Of a DNA stretch of 64,000 nucleotides, positions 1 to 8,434 are shown piece by piece; the first letter of the stretch is position 1; each line of letters opens with the position of its first letter. Made by a program: the position numbers and the translations under genes. The DNA lies in contig CAWCCQ010000001.1 in NCBI GenBank assembly GCA_963794215.1, positions 1,276,468 through 1,340,467 on the forward strand. Reading direction: 5' to 3'. The notes beneath the pieces were generated by a model. That model worked only from the letters and a program-made list of their open reading frames with translations, had not been told where the DNA came from and made no database searches. This DNA comes from DATKRB01 sp963794215. GTDB taxonomy: Bacteria > Actinomycetota > Acidimicrobiia > Acidimicrobiales > RAAP-2.

Positions 1-91
1 TGGCCGAGAATTCCGATCGCACGTGGTCGATCGCCTTGGACATCTTCTCACGAGCGTCTTCGAGCACCAGGCCCGCGAGGTCGTCGTCCAT
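1..91 (-). CDS. frr: Ribosome recycling factor, N-terminal part (runs off window)
   Basis: Only the first 30 or so codons are inside the window. The start ATG lies at 91-89 and reads MDDDLAGLVLEDAREKMSKA, followed by IDHVRSEFSA. The helix ending in KMxKAxxHxRxEF is the usual N-terminus of RRF, which with EF-G splits ribosomes after termination. The ATG overlaps the pyrH stop codon by one base (TGATG), so the two are translationally coupled. Gene order rpsB-tsf-pyrH-frr is the classical one, which supports the call despite the short visible stretch. Confidence 0.9.
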   Translation of the reverse strand, partial: MDDDLAGLVLEDAREKMSKAIDHVRSEFSA

Positions 92-810
92 CACCGGACC
101 AGCGTACCGATCTGCTCACCGGCGAGCGCACGACGGAGGTTGCCCGGCGCCATGAGGTCGAAGACCAAGATGGGAAGGCCGTTGTCCTTGCAGAACGTGA
201 TCGCGGTGAGGTCCATGACCCGCAAGTCCTTGGAGACGACCTCCATGAATGCAATCTCCTCGAAGCGGGTCGCCGAGGGATCCACCTTCGGGTCGGCGCT
301 GTAGACACCGTCGACACCCCCGTGGGTGCCCTTCAAGAGCAACTGCGCCTCGATCTCGGCGGCTCGCAGCGCGGCGGACGTGTCGGTCGTGAAATAAGGG
401 TTTCCCATGCCCGCGGCGAACACTACGACGCGGTCCTTCTCGAGGTGGCGGATGGCCCGGCGGCGGATGTAGGGCTCGGCCACCTCGGCCATGTGTACCG
501 CGGTGAGCACCCTGGTCGCCTGACCGTGGTGCTCGAGTGCGTCCTGCAAGGCCAGGGCGTTGATGACCGTACCGAGCATGCCCATGGTGTCCGAGGTCGC
601 CCGGTCCATCCCGGCACCTGCCCCCGTGGTCCCGCGCCAGATGTTGCCGCCGCCGACCATCACCGCGAGCTGCAGATCCTCCGCCTCGCGCGCTGGGGCG
701 ATCTCGCCGGCCAGGCGCTCGACGGTGCCCGCGTCGATCGTCTCGTCCGACGCCGAGGAGGCGAGCGCCTCCCCGGACATCTTGAGCACGACTCGCCTGG
801 GCTCACCCAC
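91..810 (-). CDS. pyrH: UMP kinase
   Basis: 239 residues, normal for bacterial UMP kinase, which phosphorylates UMP to UDP with ATP in pyrimidine nucleotide synthesis. It belongs to the amino-acid kinase fold family, not the NMP-kinase family. Visible signatures are the N-terminal VVLKMSGEAL strand-loop, the glycine-rich VMVGGGNIWRG near residue 50, the MGMLGTVINALALQ helix near residue 75, and FAAGMGNPYFTTDTSAALRA near residue 130. The stop overlaps the frr start. It follows tsf by 42 bp and is probably cotranscribed with rpsB-tsf. The frame is intact. Confidence 0.97.
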   Translation of the reverse strand: MGEPRRVVLKMSGEALASSASDETIDAGTVERLAGEIAPAREAEDLQLAVMVGGGNIWRGTTGAGAGMDRATSDTMGMLGTVINALALQDALEHHGQATRVLTAVHMAEVAEPYIRRRAIRHLEKDRVVVFAAGMGNPYFTTDTSAALRAAEIEAQLLLKGTHGGVDGVYSADPKVDPSATRFEEIAFMEVVSKDLRVMDLTAITFCKDNGLPILVFDLMAPGNLRRALAGEQIGTLVR

Positions 811-852
811 CGACGATCCCCTCCCAATTCACCGTCAACGAGGGGACGGCCT

Positions 853-1647
853 TCAGGAGCCTACGACAACCTGAGCGAACCGCACGACCTCTGCCGAACC
901 CAACAACGCTCCCACGGTCTGCTTCTCGTCGCGCGCATAGGGCTGCTCCAGCAGCACCCGGTCGCGGAACCAGCCGTTCATCCGTCCCTCGACGATCTTG
1001 CTCAAGGCGGCCTCAGGCTTGCCTTCGTTGCGGCTGATCGCCTCGACCGTGGCGCGCTCTTCGGCGACCTCGGACTCCGGCACGTCAGCGCGCTGGAGGT
1101 ACGTCGGCCGTGCGAACGCGATGTGCACGGCGATCTCGTGGGCCAACGCCGCGTCGCCGCCCCGGAGCACCACGGCCACCGCGTTGACACCCCGGCCCGA
1201 CTGCTGGTGCAGGTAGGTGTCCACCACTTCGCCCTCGCCTGCCTCGAGGCGGACTACCCGGCCGACCGAGACGTTCTCCTTGAGCGTCACGCCAAGCCGA
1301 GCGACATCGTCGGCCAGGGTGTTGGCGGCGTCTTCGCCCTTGGCGGCCACCAGAGCCGCCAGCTCGTCAGCCAGCGCAACGAAATCGTCGGCCTTCGCCA
1401 CGAAATCCGTCTCGCAACGCAGCTCGACGATGGCCGCCACGTTGTCCTCTCGCACGACGGCTACCGCGCCTTGGGTGGCTGCCCGGTCGGCCCGCTTGGC
1501 GATGTCGCCCAGCCCCTTCTCGCGGAGCCACCGCTTGGCCGCTTCGGAGTCGCCCTTGCACTCGTCGAGGGCCCGCCTGGCGTCGAGCATCCCTGCCCCA
1601 GTTGCCTGGCGCAGCGCCTGCACGTCCTTGGCTGTGAAGTCGGCCAT
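853..1647 (-). CDS. tsf: Translation elongation factor Ts
   Basis: 264 residues. EF-Ts is the nucleotide exchange factor that regenerates EF-Tu-GTP. The N-terminal UBA-like domain carries the hallmark VQALRQATGAGMLDARRAL, and the core contains the RCETDFVAKADDF motif that contacts EF-Tu at about residue 80. The single-copy dimerization-type C-terminal region ends in EQPYARDEKQTVGALL, also conserved. The ATG is 2 bp after the rpsB stop, so the pair is tightly coupled. No frame disruption is seen. Confidence 0.97.
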   Translation of the reverse strand: MADFTAKDVQALRQATGAGMLDARRALDECKGDSEAAKRWLREKGLGDIAKRADRAATQGAVAVVREDNVAAIVELRCETDFVAKADDFVALADELAALVAAKGEDAANTLADDVARLGVTLKENVSVGRVVRLEAGEGEVVDTYLHQQSGRGVNAVAVVLRGGDAALAHEIAVHIAFARPTYLQRADVPESEVAEERATVEAISRNEGKPEAALSKIVEGRMNGWFRDRVLLEQPYARDEKQTVGALLGSAEVVRFAQVVVGS

Positions 1648-1649
1648 GC

Positions 1650-2618
1650 TCAGGCCTCCGCAGCGACGGCCACCGCCGCCCCGTCGATCGCACCATCGTG
1701 CTCGTCAGCCGGACCGGGCTCGGACGTGGCAAGTGGCTGTGCGACGCCGTCGGGAACGCCGGGGTCGGTCGTGGCGACGCCAGTGACCTCCGACGTGGTG
1801 TCAGCGGCGGGGGTCGCCGAAGCCGCTGGCTCGGGGGCCGCTGCCGCCACCGGCGCCGTGTCGGGCCTCTGGGTACGAGCCCGGGCCGAGGCCGCAGTGG
1901 CGGGAGCCGGGGCCGGGGGTGCCGGACGGTGCTGGGCCACCCAGCGTCCCTCGGCGACCGCATCGGCCATCACCCGGCACAACAGCGCGCCGGATCGGAT
2001 GGCGTCGTCGTTGCCGGGGATCACGAAGCTGATCACGTCGGGGTCACAGTTGGTGTCCACCACGGCGACCACCGGGAGGCCCAGCTTGCGTGCTTCGGTC
2101 ACCGCGATGTGCTCCTTCTTCGTGTCAATCACGAAGATGGCGTCGGGCAGCCGGTCGAGCCGGCTGATGCCGCCCAGGTTGCGCGCCAGCTTGTCCAGCT
2201 CGCGCACGTGGCGCAGTGCCTCCTTCTTGGGCATCGCATCGAAGTCACCGGCCGCCTGCATGGTCCGAAGCTCCTGCATGCGCTTGACCCGCCCTGACAC
2301 GGTGGCGAAGTTGGTCAGCATCCCGCCCAGCCACCGCTGGTTCACGTACGGCATCCCGCAGGCCTCGGCGTACTCGGCGACGGGGCCCTGCGTCTGCTTC
2401 TTGGTGCCGACGAACAGCAGGTTGCCCCCGCCGCTGACCAGATCGCGGACGAACGAGTACGACGACTCGATCCCGGCCAACGTCTTGTTCAGGTCGATCA
2501 GGTAGATCCCGTTGCGCTCTCCCAGGATGTACCGGCGCATCTTCGGGTTCCACCGGCGGGTCTGGTGGCCGAAATGGACTCCGGCGTCCAGCAACTGCCG
2601 CATCGTGACAACGGCCAT
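1650..2618 (-). CDS. rpsB: 30S ribosomal protein S2 with Ala/Pro-rich C-terminal extension
   Basis: About 322 residues from the ATG at 2618, chosen because the sequence MAVVTMRQLLDAGVHFGHQ starts there and a GGAAGGA ribosome site lies just upstream. An in-frame upstream start would add 18 unrelated residues. S2 binds the 30S head near S1/mRNA exit. The core to about residue 225 is standard (RWNPKMRRYI, FVGTKKQTQ, VDTNCDP). It is followed by roughly 95 residues rich in Ala, Pro, Thr and Asp that have no equivalent in E. coli S2; such tails are known in actinobacteria. First gene of the rpsB-tsf-pyrH-frr group. Confidence 0.97.
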   Translation of the reverse strand: MAVVTMRQLLDAGVHFGHQTRRWNPKMRRYILGERNGIYLIDLNKTLAGIESSYSFVRDLVSGGGNLLFVGTKKQTQGPVAEYAEACGMPYVNQRWLGGMLTNFATVSGRVKRMQELRTMQAAGDFDAMPKKEALRHVRELDKLARNLGGISRLDRLPDAIFVIDTKKEHIAVTEARKLGLPVVAVVDTNCDPDVISFVIPGNDDAIRSGALLCRVMADAVAEGRWVAQHRPAPPAPAPATAASARARTQRPDTAPVAAAAPEPAASATPAADTTSEVTGVATTDPGVPDGVAQPLATSEPGPADEHDGAIDGAAVAVAAEA

Positions 2619-2779
2619 ACGTTTTGTTCCTTCCGATCGGTTGTCAGAACCCCGCGCGTCGCGCCTCGTCAAGGAGGCGACCGTCGAGTGCGCACGGGGG
2701 TGCTCACGGTGACTCCCCTGCCGAACAGCAGGGCAATTAGACGGTTAGCCCCTCCGGGCGGGGCGAACCACCGTCGCTC

Positions 2780-3763
2780 TCAGGCGCGGGGGTGGGTGCC
2801 CCCGTAGACCTTCACGAGGCGGTCCTTGCTGACGTGGGTGTAGATCTGCGTGGTCTGGAGGCTGGCGTGGCCGAGGAGCTCCTGGACGACCCGCAGGTCG
2901 GCTCCGCCGTCGAGCAGGTGGGTGGCAAAAGCTGTGGCGCAGGGCGTGGGGGTGGGTTGGCACCGGCGAACGGGCGTCGATGATCCGCCGCACGTCGCGG
3001 GGCCCGAGCTGGTTGCCCCGCTGGTTGAGGAACACCGCCCCAGGCGGGCTGTGCGATGCCGCCAATTCGGCCCAGCCGTGCTCGAGCCACGTGCCCAGCA
3101 CCTCCGCGCAACGAGCATGGATGGGGACCCGTCGCTCCTTGTCACCCTTGCCGGTCACCGTGACGGTTCGACCAGGGAGGTCGACCCCTTCGCGCTCGAG
3201 CCCGCAGAGCTCGGCGACCCGAAGGCCTGCGGCATAGAGCAGCTCGAGCACCGCATCGTCGCGCAGCGCGCACGCCCGGCCGCGCCCTGACGACTCGGTG
3301 GGTTCGGGCACCCTCGGCGGGTCGAGCAGTGCGCTCAGCTCCTGGCGAGAAAGGACCTTGGGAAGACGCCCACCCGCCGAGGGCGCCGACAAGCGGCGCG
3401 CCGGATCCTCGGGCACCGCTCCCCGACGGCGACACCAGCCGAAGTAGGCCCGAAGTGCCGCAGCCTTGCGGGCGATCGAGGCTCGGGCGTAGCGGCGGGT
3501 CGCCAGGTATGCGAGGTACCGGCGCAGCATGAGTCGGTCCACGTCGGCCGGTCCCGGCCGCGCCACCCCGTCCGGCCCAGTCGACGAACCCGGCGACATC
3601 GGTCCGGTAGGCCTTGGCCGTCGCCGGCGAGCGGGTCTCGAGCCATCGCGAGAAGGCGGCGAGCTCCCATCGCCTGGGGCACCTCGACAGTCCCGGGGCC
3701 GTCGGCCCCCGGGCCGTCGCTCGACCCGTCGATCGGACCCGAGCGGGCTGAACGAGAGGTCAT
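2780..3763 (-). CDS. xerC: Tyrosine recombinase XerC-type, interrupted by three apparent frameshifts
   Basis: Site-specific tyrosine recombinase; XerC/XerD resolve chromosome dimers at dif. Three frames must be joined. Residues reading ELAAFSRWLETRSPATAKAY form the SAM-like N-domain, then RYLAYLATRRYARASIARK, then the catalytic core with YAAGLRVAELCGL (first Arg), GKGDKERRVP (Lys), HALRHSF (His-x-x-Arg), LLGHASLQTTQIYTH (His and nucleophilic Tyr). The frame breaks fall at a GGG run near 3663, CCCC at 3566-3569 and AAAA at 2927-2930, each explained by one extra base. All catalytic residues are present once joined. The start is uncertain (ATG 3763 or 3805). Next to rpsB, as in many actinobacteria. 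Confidence 0.85.
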
Positions 3764-3955
3764 CGCCGCTACGCTACTGCTGGCCCGCTTTCGCTTGGCG
3801 GTCAACAGTCGGCCGTGCCGGGTCCGCGGGAGCGCACGCCTATGGCATGATCAAGTGACCTGGCCGGGGGAGGTCCGGCCCCCGGGCTCGGGGATCCGGA
3901 GCTCGAGGGGGATGAGTCGGCCGGACGCGGTCGCCGGAAGGTGAGGACGGATCCT
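3764..3955. promoter_or_regulatory. Divergent intergenic region between xerC and mtrA
   Basis: About 190 bp separate two divergently read genes, so promoters for both must lie here. I could not fix a convincing -35/-10 pair. The stretch TATGGCATGAT (3841-3851) is the most AT-rich part and a possible -10 for mtrA. GAGGA at 3943-3947 is the ribosome site for the mtrA ATG at 3956. Confidence 0.35.
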
Positions 3956-4639
3956 ATGAGCAGTCGCATCCTGATCGTCGAGGATGACGAACGCATCCGC
4001 TCCTCGATGGCCCTCGCCCTCGAAGGCGAGGGCTACGAGGTCGACGAGGCGGCAAGCGGCGAGGACGCGCTCGACCGGTTCTCAGCCGAGCCCCCACACG
4101 TCGTGCTGATCGATCTCATGCTGCCGGGCATGGACGGCTTCGAGTGCTGCCGAGCCCTGCGCCGCAACAGCGCCGTGCCCATCATCATGGTGACCGCCCG
4201 GACCGACACCCACGACGTGGTGGCCGGACTCGAGGCGGGCGCCGACGACTACGTCACCAAGCCGTTCGTAGCCAAGGAGCTCGGGGCGCGCATTCGAGCG
4301 CTGCTACGCCGTGCCCGGCCGGCCGACGACGAGCCCAAGGTTCTGGCGTTCGGGAACCTCGAGCTGGTTCCCGAGCAGGGCGTGCTGCGGACACGGGAGG
4401 GGGCCGAGGTGCATTGCACCCGAACCGAGTTTCGCCTGCTGTGCGAGCTCGCCGCCAACCAGAACAAGGTGCTGAGCCGCGAGCAGCTCCTCGACCGGGT
4501 CTGGGGATACGACTACTTCGGCGACGGCCGGCTGGTCGACGTCCACATCCGCCGGCTGCGGACCAAGGTGGAACCCGATCCGGCCTTGCCTCGCCACATC
4601 CTGACCGTCCGGGGAATGGGCTACAAGCTGGTTCCCTGA
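3956..4639 (+). CDS. mtrA: OmpR-family response regulator, MtrA-like
   Basis: 227 residues from the ATG at 3956, preferred to the GTG at 3941 because GAGGA sits 8 nt upstream. The receiver domain (1-120) shows the acidic pair EDDERIR, phospho-acceptor Asp in VVLIDLMLPGMDGF, the Thr in VTARTDT and the Lys in DDYVTKPF. The winged-helix domain (130-227) has TRTEFRLLCELA, VLSREQLLDRVWGYDYFGDGRLVDVHIRRLR and a VRGMGYKL end. In mycobacteria MtrA controls cell-wall and division genes. The next two genes, a histidine kinase and a GerMN lipoprotein, match the mtrA-mtrB-lpqB order and are the main reason for the name. Confidence 0.88.
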   Translation: MSSRILIVEDDERIRSSMALALEGEGYEVDEAASGEDALDRFSAEPPHVVLIDLMLPGMDGFECCRALRRNSAVPIIMVTARTDTHDVVAGLEAGADDYVTKPFVAKELGARIRALLRRARPADDEPKVLAFGNLELVPEQGVLRTREGAEVHCTRTEFRLLCELAANQNKVLSREQLLDRVWGYDYFGDGRLVDVHIRRLRTKVEPDPALPRHILTVRGMGYKLVP

Positions 4640-4640
4640 G

Positions 4641-6144
4641 GTGGCCGCTCGCGACCGGCGCGGTCGGCGCAGCTCGAGCCGCCTGGGTGGCCGCGAGCTT
4701 TTGTGGGCGCGCCTGGGCCTCCGGGGGCGGGTCACCTTCTTGTTCGGGACCGGCGCACTGCTGCTGTCGCTCAGCATGGGCAGCCTCTCGTACTTCACGA
4801 CCAGCCACTTCTTGGTGAGCGAGCGTCAAGGGGCCGCCCTCACCAAGGCCCTGGCCGACGCCAGCACGGTGCAGAGCGGGCTTGGCTCCCGATCAGAACA
4901 ACTCGCCGGCCGAGGCCATCGACCTGCTCGACCTTTCGGGCGGCACCGGAGTCCTGCTGCTCAAGGGCGGGCGAACCTACACCTCTGCCCTCGGGCTGGG
5001 CCTGAACCGTGCCCCCGGAGATGCGGCTGCTGGTCCGCGGCGGGGTGCCCGCCACCCAGACCTACCTCCTCGACGGAACGCCCTATCTCGCGGTCGGCGT
5101 GCCCATCCCCTCGGTCCACGCCGAGTTCTTCGAGATCGTCGACGTGAGCGACCTGCAGCCACACGCTGCGCGTCCTGTTGCTGGCCCTGGGGCCGCCGGA
5201 TTGATCACCACGCTGCTGGGCGCTGCGTTGGGCCGGTCGGCCAGCGGGCGTCGCTGCGCCCGCTCACCGGGGTGTCCGAGCGGCACGGGCCATCGCCGGC
5301 GGCCAACTGGCCACCCGCTTGGTCGCCGCGCCGTCGGACCCGGACCTGGCCGGTCTCACCAGCTCCTTCAACCTCATGGTGGACCAGCTCGAGGAGCGGA
5401 TCCAGCGTGAGGCTCGATTCAACTCCGACGTCAGCCACGAGCTGCGCTCCCCGCTCACCACCCTCTCGGCGACCCTCGAGGTGCTCGAGGCTCACCAAGA
5501 GGAGCTCTCGACCCGGGCCCAGCAGGCCCTCCAGCTGCTCGGGCGCCGACCTGCGCCGGTTCCAGCGGATGGTGGCGGATCTGCTCGAGATCTCGCGTTC
5601 GGACGCGGGGTCCTCCGATGTCGTGCTGGAGGAGGTCGCCGTGGGTGAGCTGGTCCGGCGAGCGGTGCGTGGCCGAGCTCGCGCACCCTGTCCCGGTTCG
5701 AGCCTCCGCCGCGTGCACGTCGATCCCGAGGTCGAGGGGATGCACCTGCGCGTCGACAAGCGCCGGTTCGAGAGGGTGATGGCCAACCTGCTGGAGAACG
5801 CCGCGTTCTACGGGGGCGGCGCCACCCGGGTGGTCACCCACGTCGGGTCCCGACCTGCCCGACGGGCGGCCCACCGTCGAGGTGTCGGTGGAGGACAACG
5901 GGCCCGGGGTGCCCGAAACCGAGCGGGCCAAGGTGTTCGAGCGCTTCTACCGGGGCCACGGAATCGGGCCGGCGGGGCGCCGGGACCGGCAGCGGCCTCG
6001 GGCTCTCGCTGGTGGCCGAGCACGTCCGGCTCAACGGGGGGCGGGTGTGGGCCGAGGAGGCCGACCGGCGGTGGCGCCAGGTTCGTCGTGCAGCTGCCGC
6101 TCGACGAGACCGACGACGAGCGGGTCGACGGGGACGTCCCGTGA
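4641..6144 (+). pseudogene. mtrB: MtrB-like sensor histidine kinase with at least nine apparent frameshifts
   Basis: The reading frame starts at GTG 4641, 1 bp after mtrA, and ends at TGA 6142-6144. Joining frames gives a complete kinase: a first membrane segment (VTFLFGTGALLLSLSMGSL), an extracellular loop, a second membrane segment (LLLALGAAGLITTLLGAALG), a HAMP-like linker (LVAAPSDPDLAGLTSSFNLMVDQL), the H-box FNSDVSHELRSPLTTL, an N-box NLLENAAFYG, the G1 box VEDNGPGVP, and GTGSGLGLSLVAEH. Breaks lie near 4884, 5014, 5158, 5250, 5281, 5543, 5850, 5970 and 6070. No frame holds more than about 110 codons of the protein. Because the motifs are all intact, sequencing error is likelier than decay. 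Confidence 0.8.
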
Positions 6145-6776
6145 TCGCGCGCCGCTGGCGTTGGCCCCTCGCCGTCGTGCTGCTCGTGCTCGGGGGCACC
6201 CTGACGGCGTGCGGCGTCCCGACCGGACCGCCCAAGGCAATTCCCCCGGGCCACGTCCCGGCGCAGCTCGTCTCCCCGAGTCAACCGCCCAACACCACCA
6301 TCCCTCCGGGCGGCTTGTCCTTCAAGGTGTTCCTCATCGACCCCCAGAACACGCTGGCGCCCTACAACCGGGTGGTGGCCGTCCATGCGGGCCTGCAGGG
6401 CATCCTTGACTATCTGGTCGCCGGTCCGGCCGCTCCGGAAATCGATGTGGGCGTCACCACGGCCATCCCGGCCGGTACCGCGGTGCTGTCGTCGAGCCCT
6501 CCGGTGAACAACGTCGTCACCGTCAATTTCAGTGCCGACTTCGGTGACCCGGTGTCCCAGCAGACCCAAATCCAGGCCGTCGCCCAGGTGGTCTACACCA
6601 TCGCCTCGGCCCTGCAGCCGACGGTGAGCGTCCTCTTCGAGATCAACAGCGCGCCCATCACGGTCCCGACCCTTAGCGGAGCCGAGACGGCCCAACCCGT
6701 CACGATCGCCGACTACCCCGGCATGCTCAGCACGACCACGACGACCACCACACCCACGACCCAGCCGAGCCACTGA
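6141..6776 (+). CDS. GerMN-domain lipoprotein in the LpqB position
   Basis: 211 residues from GTG 6141, which overlaps the mtrB stop (GTGA). The N-terminus is a lipoprotein signal: WRWPLAVVLLVLGGTL then TAC as lipobox with Cys near residue 22. The middle resembles the GerMN fold (FKVFLIDPQNTLAPYNR, VVTVNFSADFGDP, QAVAQVVYTIAS). The last 20 residues are a Thr-rich tail. LpqB of mycobacteria modulates the MtrB sensor; it is near 590 residues because of a C-terminal propeller that is absent here. Membership of the mtrAB operon suggests the same modulating role, which is inference. Confidence 0.8.
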   Translation: MIARRWRWPLAVVLLVLGGTLTACGVPTGPPKAIPPGHVPAQLVSPSQPPNTTIPPGGLSFKVFLIDPQNTLAPYNRVVAVHAGLQGILDYLVAGPAAPEIDVGVTTAIPAGTAVLSSSPPVNNVVTVNFSADFGDPVSQQTQIQAVAQVVYTIASALQPTVSVLFEINSAPITVPTLSGAETAQPVTIADYPGMLSTTTTTTTPTTQPSH

Positions 6777-6779
6777 CCG

Positions 6780-7253
6780 CTAGTGCACCACCGCCCCGCG
6801 CTCCTGCCAGCGGACCCTCGGCGCCCCCGACCAGAGGTGCTCGAGGTCGTAGAAGTCGCGGCTCTCTTGCACGAAGACGTGGACAACGAAGTCGCCGTAG
6901 TCCATCAGCACCCATGACCCGTCGCGTAGCCCCTCGACGGCACCGGGGCTTTGCCCGGTGACCGCCTTGACCCGCCGCTCGACCTCGTCGACCAAGGTGC
7001 GGACCTGACGGACGTTGCGTCCGCTCGTAACGATGAACGCGTCCACCACCCCGAACAGCTCACCCATGGCCAGCACCACAGTGTCCTGACCCAGCTTGTC
7101 CTCGGCGGCGGCCGCGGCCTCGATCGCCCCTCGGGGCACCTCGGGCCCCGGGGGGCCGGGCTCGTGGCTTGCAGGCGGAGCCGCCACAAATCCGGTCGTG
7201 GCCTGCACGGACGATGCGAGGTTCGACCTCGCCGTGTCTGCCGAGGGACTCAC
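6780..7253 (-). CDS. rsfS: Ribosomal silencing factor RsfS
   Basis: RsfS binds L14 on the 50S subunit and blocks joining with 30S under starvation. The conserved part begins near residue 43 (AIEAAAAAEDKLGQDTVVLAM) and continues VDAFIVTSGRNVRQVRTLVDEV, DGSWVLMDYGDFVVHVF and the end RDFYDLEHLW. The predicted protein has 157 residues versus 105-120 in the family, because about 40 Pro/Ala-rich residues precede the core; a later start is possible. It is the last gene downstream of nadD, the usual partner. It converges on the lipoprotein gene with 3 bp between the two stops. Confidence 0.92.
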   Translation of the reverse strand: MSPSADTARSNLASSVQATTGFVAAPPASHEPGPPGPEVPRGAIEAAAAAEDKLGQDTVVLAMGELFGVVDAFIVTSGRNVRQVRTLVDEVERRVKAVTGQSPGAVEGLRDGSWVLMDYGDFVVHVFVQESRDFYDLEHLWSGAPRVRWQERGAVVH

Positions 7254-7376
7254 AGGCGCCTCCTCACTATTGCGTCACGTCTCGCTCACTGGCTCAGTGG
7301 CTTCCGATCGTCGCGTTGGTCCGAACCACAATGACGTCGCGTTGGCCCGCACCCCGGCCCACAGACGTCGGTTCGC

Positions 7377-7676
7377 TCAATGGAGCACGCTCAGGACGAC
7401 CACGGCCGCTACGAAGACCAGCGCCAAGAAGCTGAGGCCGGCGATGGCCCACGCCATCCGCTCCCGCCGGGCCTTCAACCGCTCGGCCCTCCGCTCGAGG
7501 CGTCCTCGGGGAGTTGCGCGCTCGACGGGTGCCGGTGCGCTCTGGGCCGGCACGCCCGGAAGTACTTGTAACTGGACCCACTCGACCGCCGATCGGTTCG
7601 GGTCGGTCACCACCGCACGACGTGTCGCCTCGGGTTGCAGCGAAAGCTCGGCGGTCTCGGCGCTCGAGGCGGTCAT
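7377..7676 (-). CDS. Small membrane protein between nadD and rsfS
   Basis: 99 residues from ATG 7676, which overlaps the nadD stop (ATGA), so it is translated with nadD. The first 70 residues are hydrophilic, ending in an Arg-rich stretch (RGRLERRAERLKARRERM). The last 27 residues are one hydrophobic helix (AWAIAGLSFLALVFVAAVVVL), so the protein looks tail-anchored with its charged part in the cytosol. I do not recognise a family. Other actinobacteria often place an LCP protein here instead. Confidence 0.65.
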   Translation of the reverse strand: MTASSAETAELSLQPEATRRAVVTDPNRSAVEWVQLQVLPGVPAQSAPAPVERATPRGRLERRAERLKARRERMAWAIAGLSFLALVFVAAVVVLSVLH

Positions 7677-8292
7677 CTGCCGACAGCGTACAGACCCCGG
7701 CGCAAAATGCAACGGACAACTTGTACGGGCACGAGGCCATCGACTGGCTCGCCCCGTCCCAGCCGTTCGCGAACCTCCGAGCTCGACACGTCGACCGCCC
7801 GCCCGCCGATCAGCACGGACTGCCAACCGGGCGGAGCTGCCGGTGCAGGGCTGCGAGGGCGAGACACGATGGCCAGGGTGACCAGCCGCCGGAGATCGTC
7901 CACCCGGTGCCAGGTCGGGAGGCTCTCCACCAGGTCACCGCCGACGACCACGTAGATCTCGGGCTCGGTGCGTCCCGCCACGCGGGACTCGGCCCGAAGC
8001 GCTTCGACGGTCTCGACGGTGTAGCTCGGTCCGCCACGATCGATCTCCAGCCGGCTCGCCTCGACCCGGGTGATCGGCGCGGCAAGGGCAGCCACCAGGG
8101 CAAAACGGTCCTCGGCGGCCGTGACGGTGCGGGTGGGGACCTTCTGCCACGGATGGTTGGCCACCACAAGGAGGACCTCGTCGAGGGAGAGGGTATCGCG
8201 CACCGCCTCTGCCGCTGCCAGGTGGCCCAGGTGGGGGGGTCGAAGGTGCCGCCGAGCAACCCGATTCGCCGTGCGGCTCCCGAGTCGCTCAC
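7673..8292 (-). CDS. nadD: Nicotinate-nucleotide adenylyltransferase, one frameshift
   Basis: NadD joins ATP and nicotinate mononucleotide to deamido-NAD. The N-terminal nucleotide-binding signature is split between two frames: RIGLLGGTFDPP ends in one, HLGHLAAAEAVRD begins in the next. The break is a run of seven G at 8233-8239 where eight would restore the frame. Further motifs are LLVVANHPWQK, the VGGDLVESLPTWHR strand, and SSSEVRERL near the C-terminus (the family ISSTxIR motif). Start taken as GTG 8292. NadD is normally essential, so a base miscount is the likely cause. Confidence 0.88.
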
Positions 8293-8434
8293 CACGCCCG
8301 CCAGCGCCGGGCGTCGAGACGGACCGACAGGTCCACATCGACCCATTGGCCGAAAGGGACGGAAGGGGACACGGTGGGCCAGCCTAGGGCGACACAGCGT
8401 CCAAGCTGCCTGGTGTGGCGCCTACGCTTGGGAG

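Noticed and set aside
322..2505. A 727-codon open frame on the plus strand
   Set aside because: It is antisense to pyrH, tsf and rpsB, whose proteins are unmistakable. Long opposite-strand frames are common in high-GC DNA.
7514..8434. In-frame 5' extension of aroG
   Set aside because: It would run antisense through nadD; aroG homology begins at ATG 8435.
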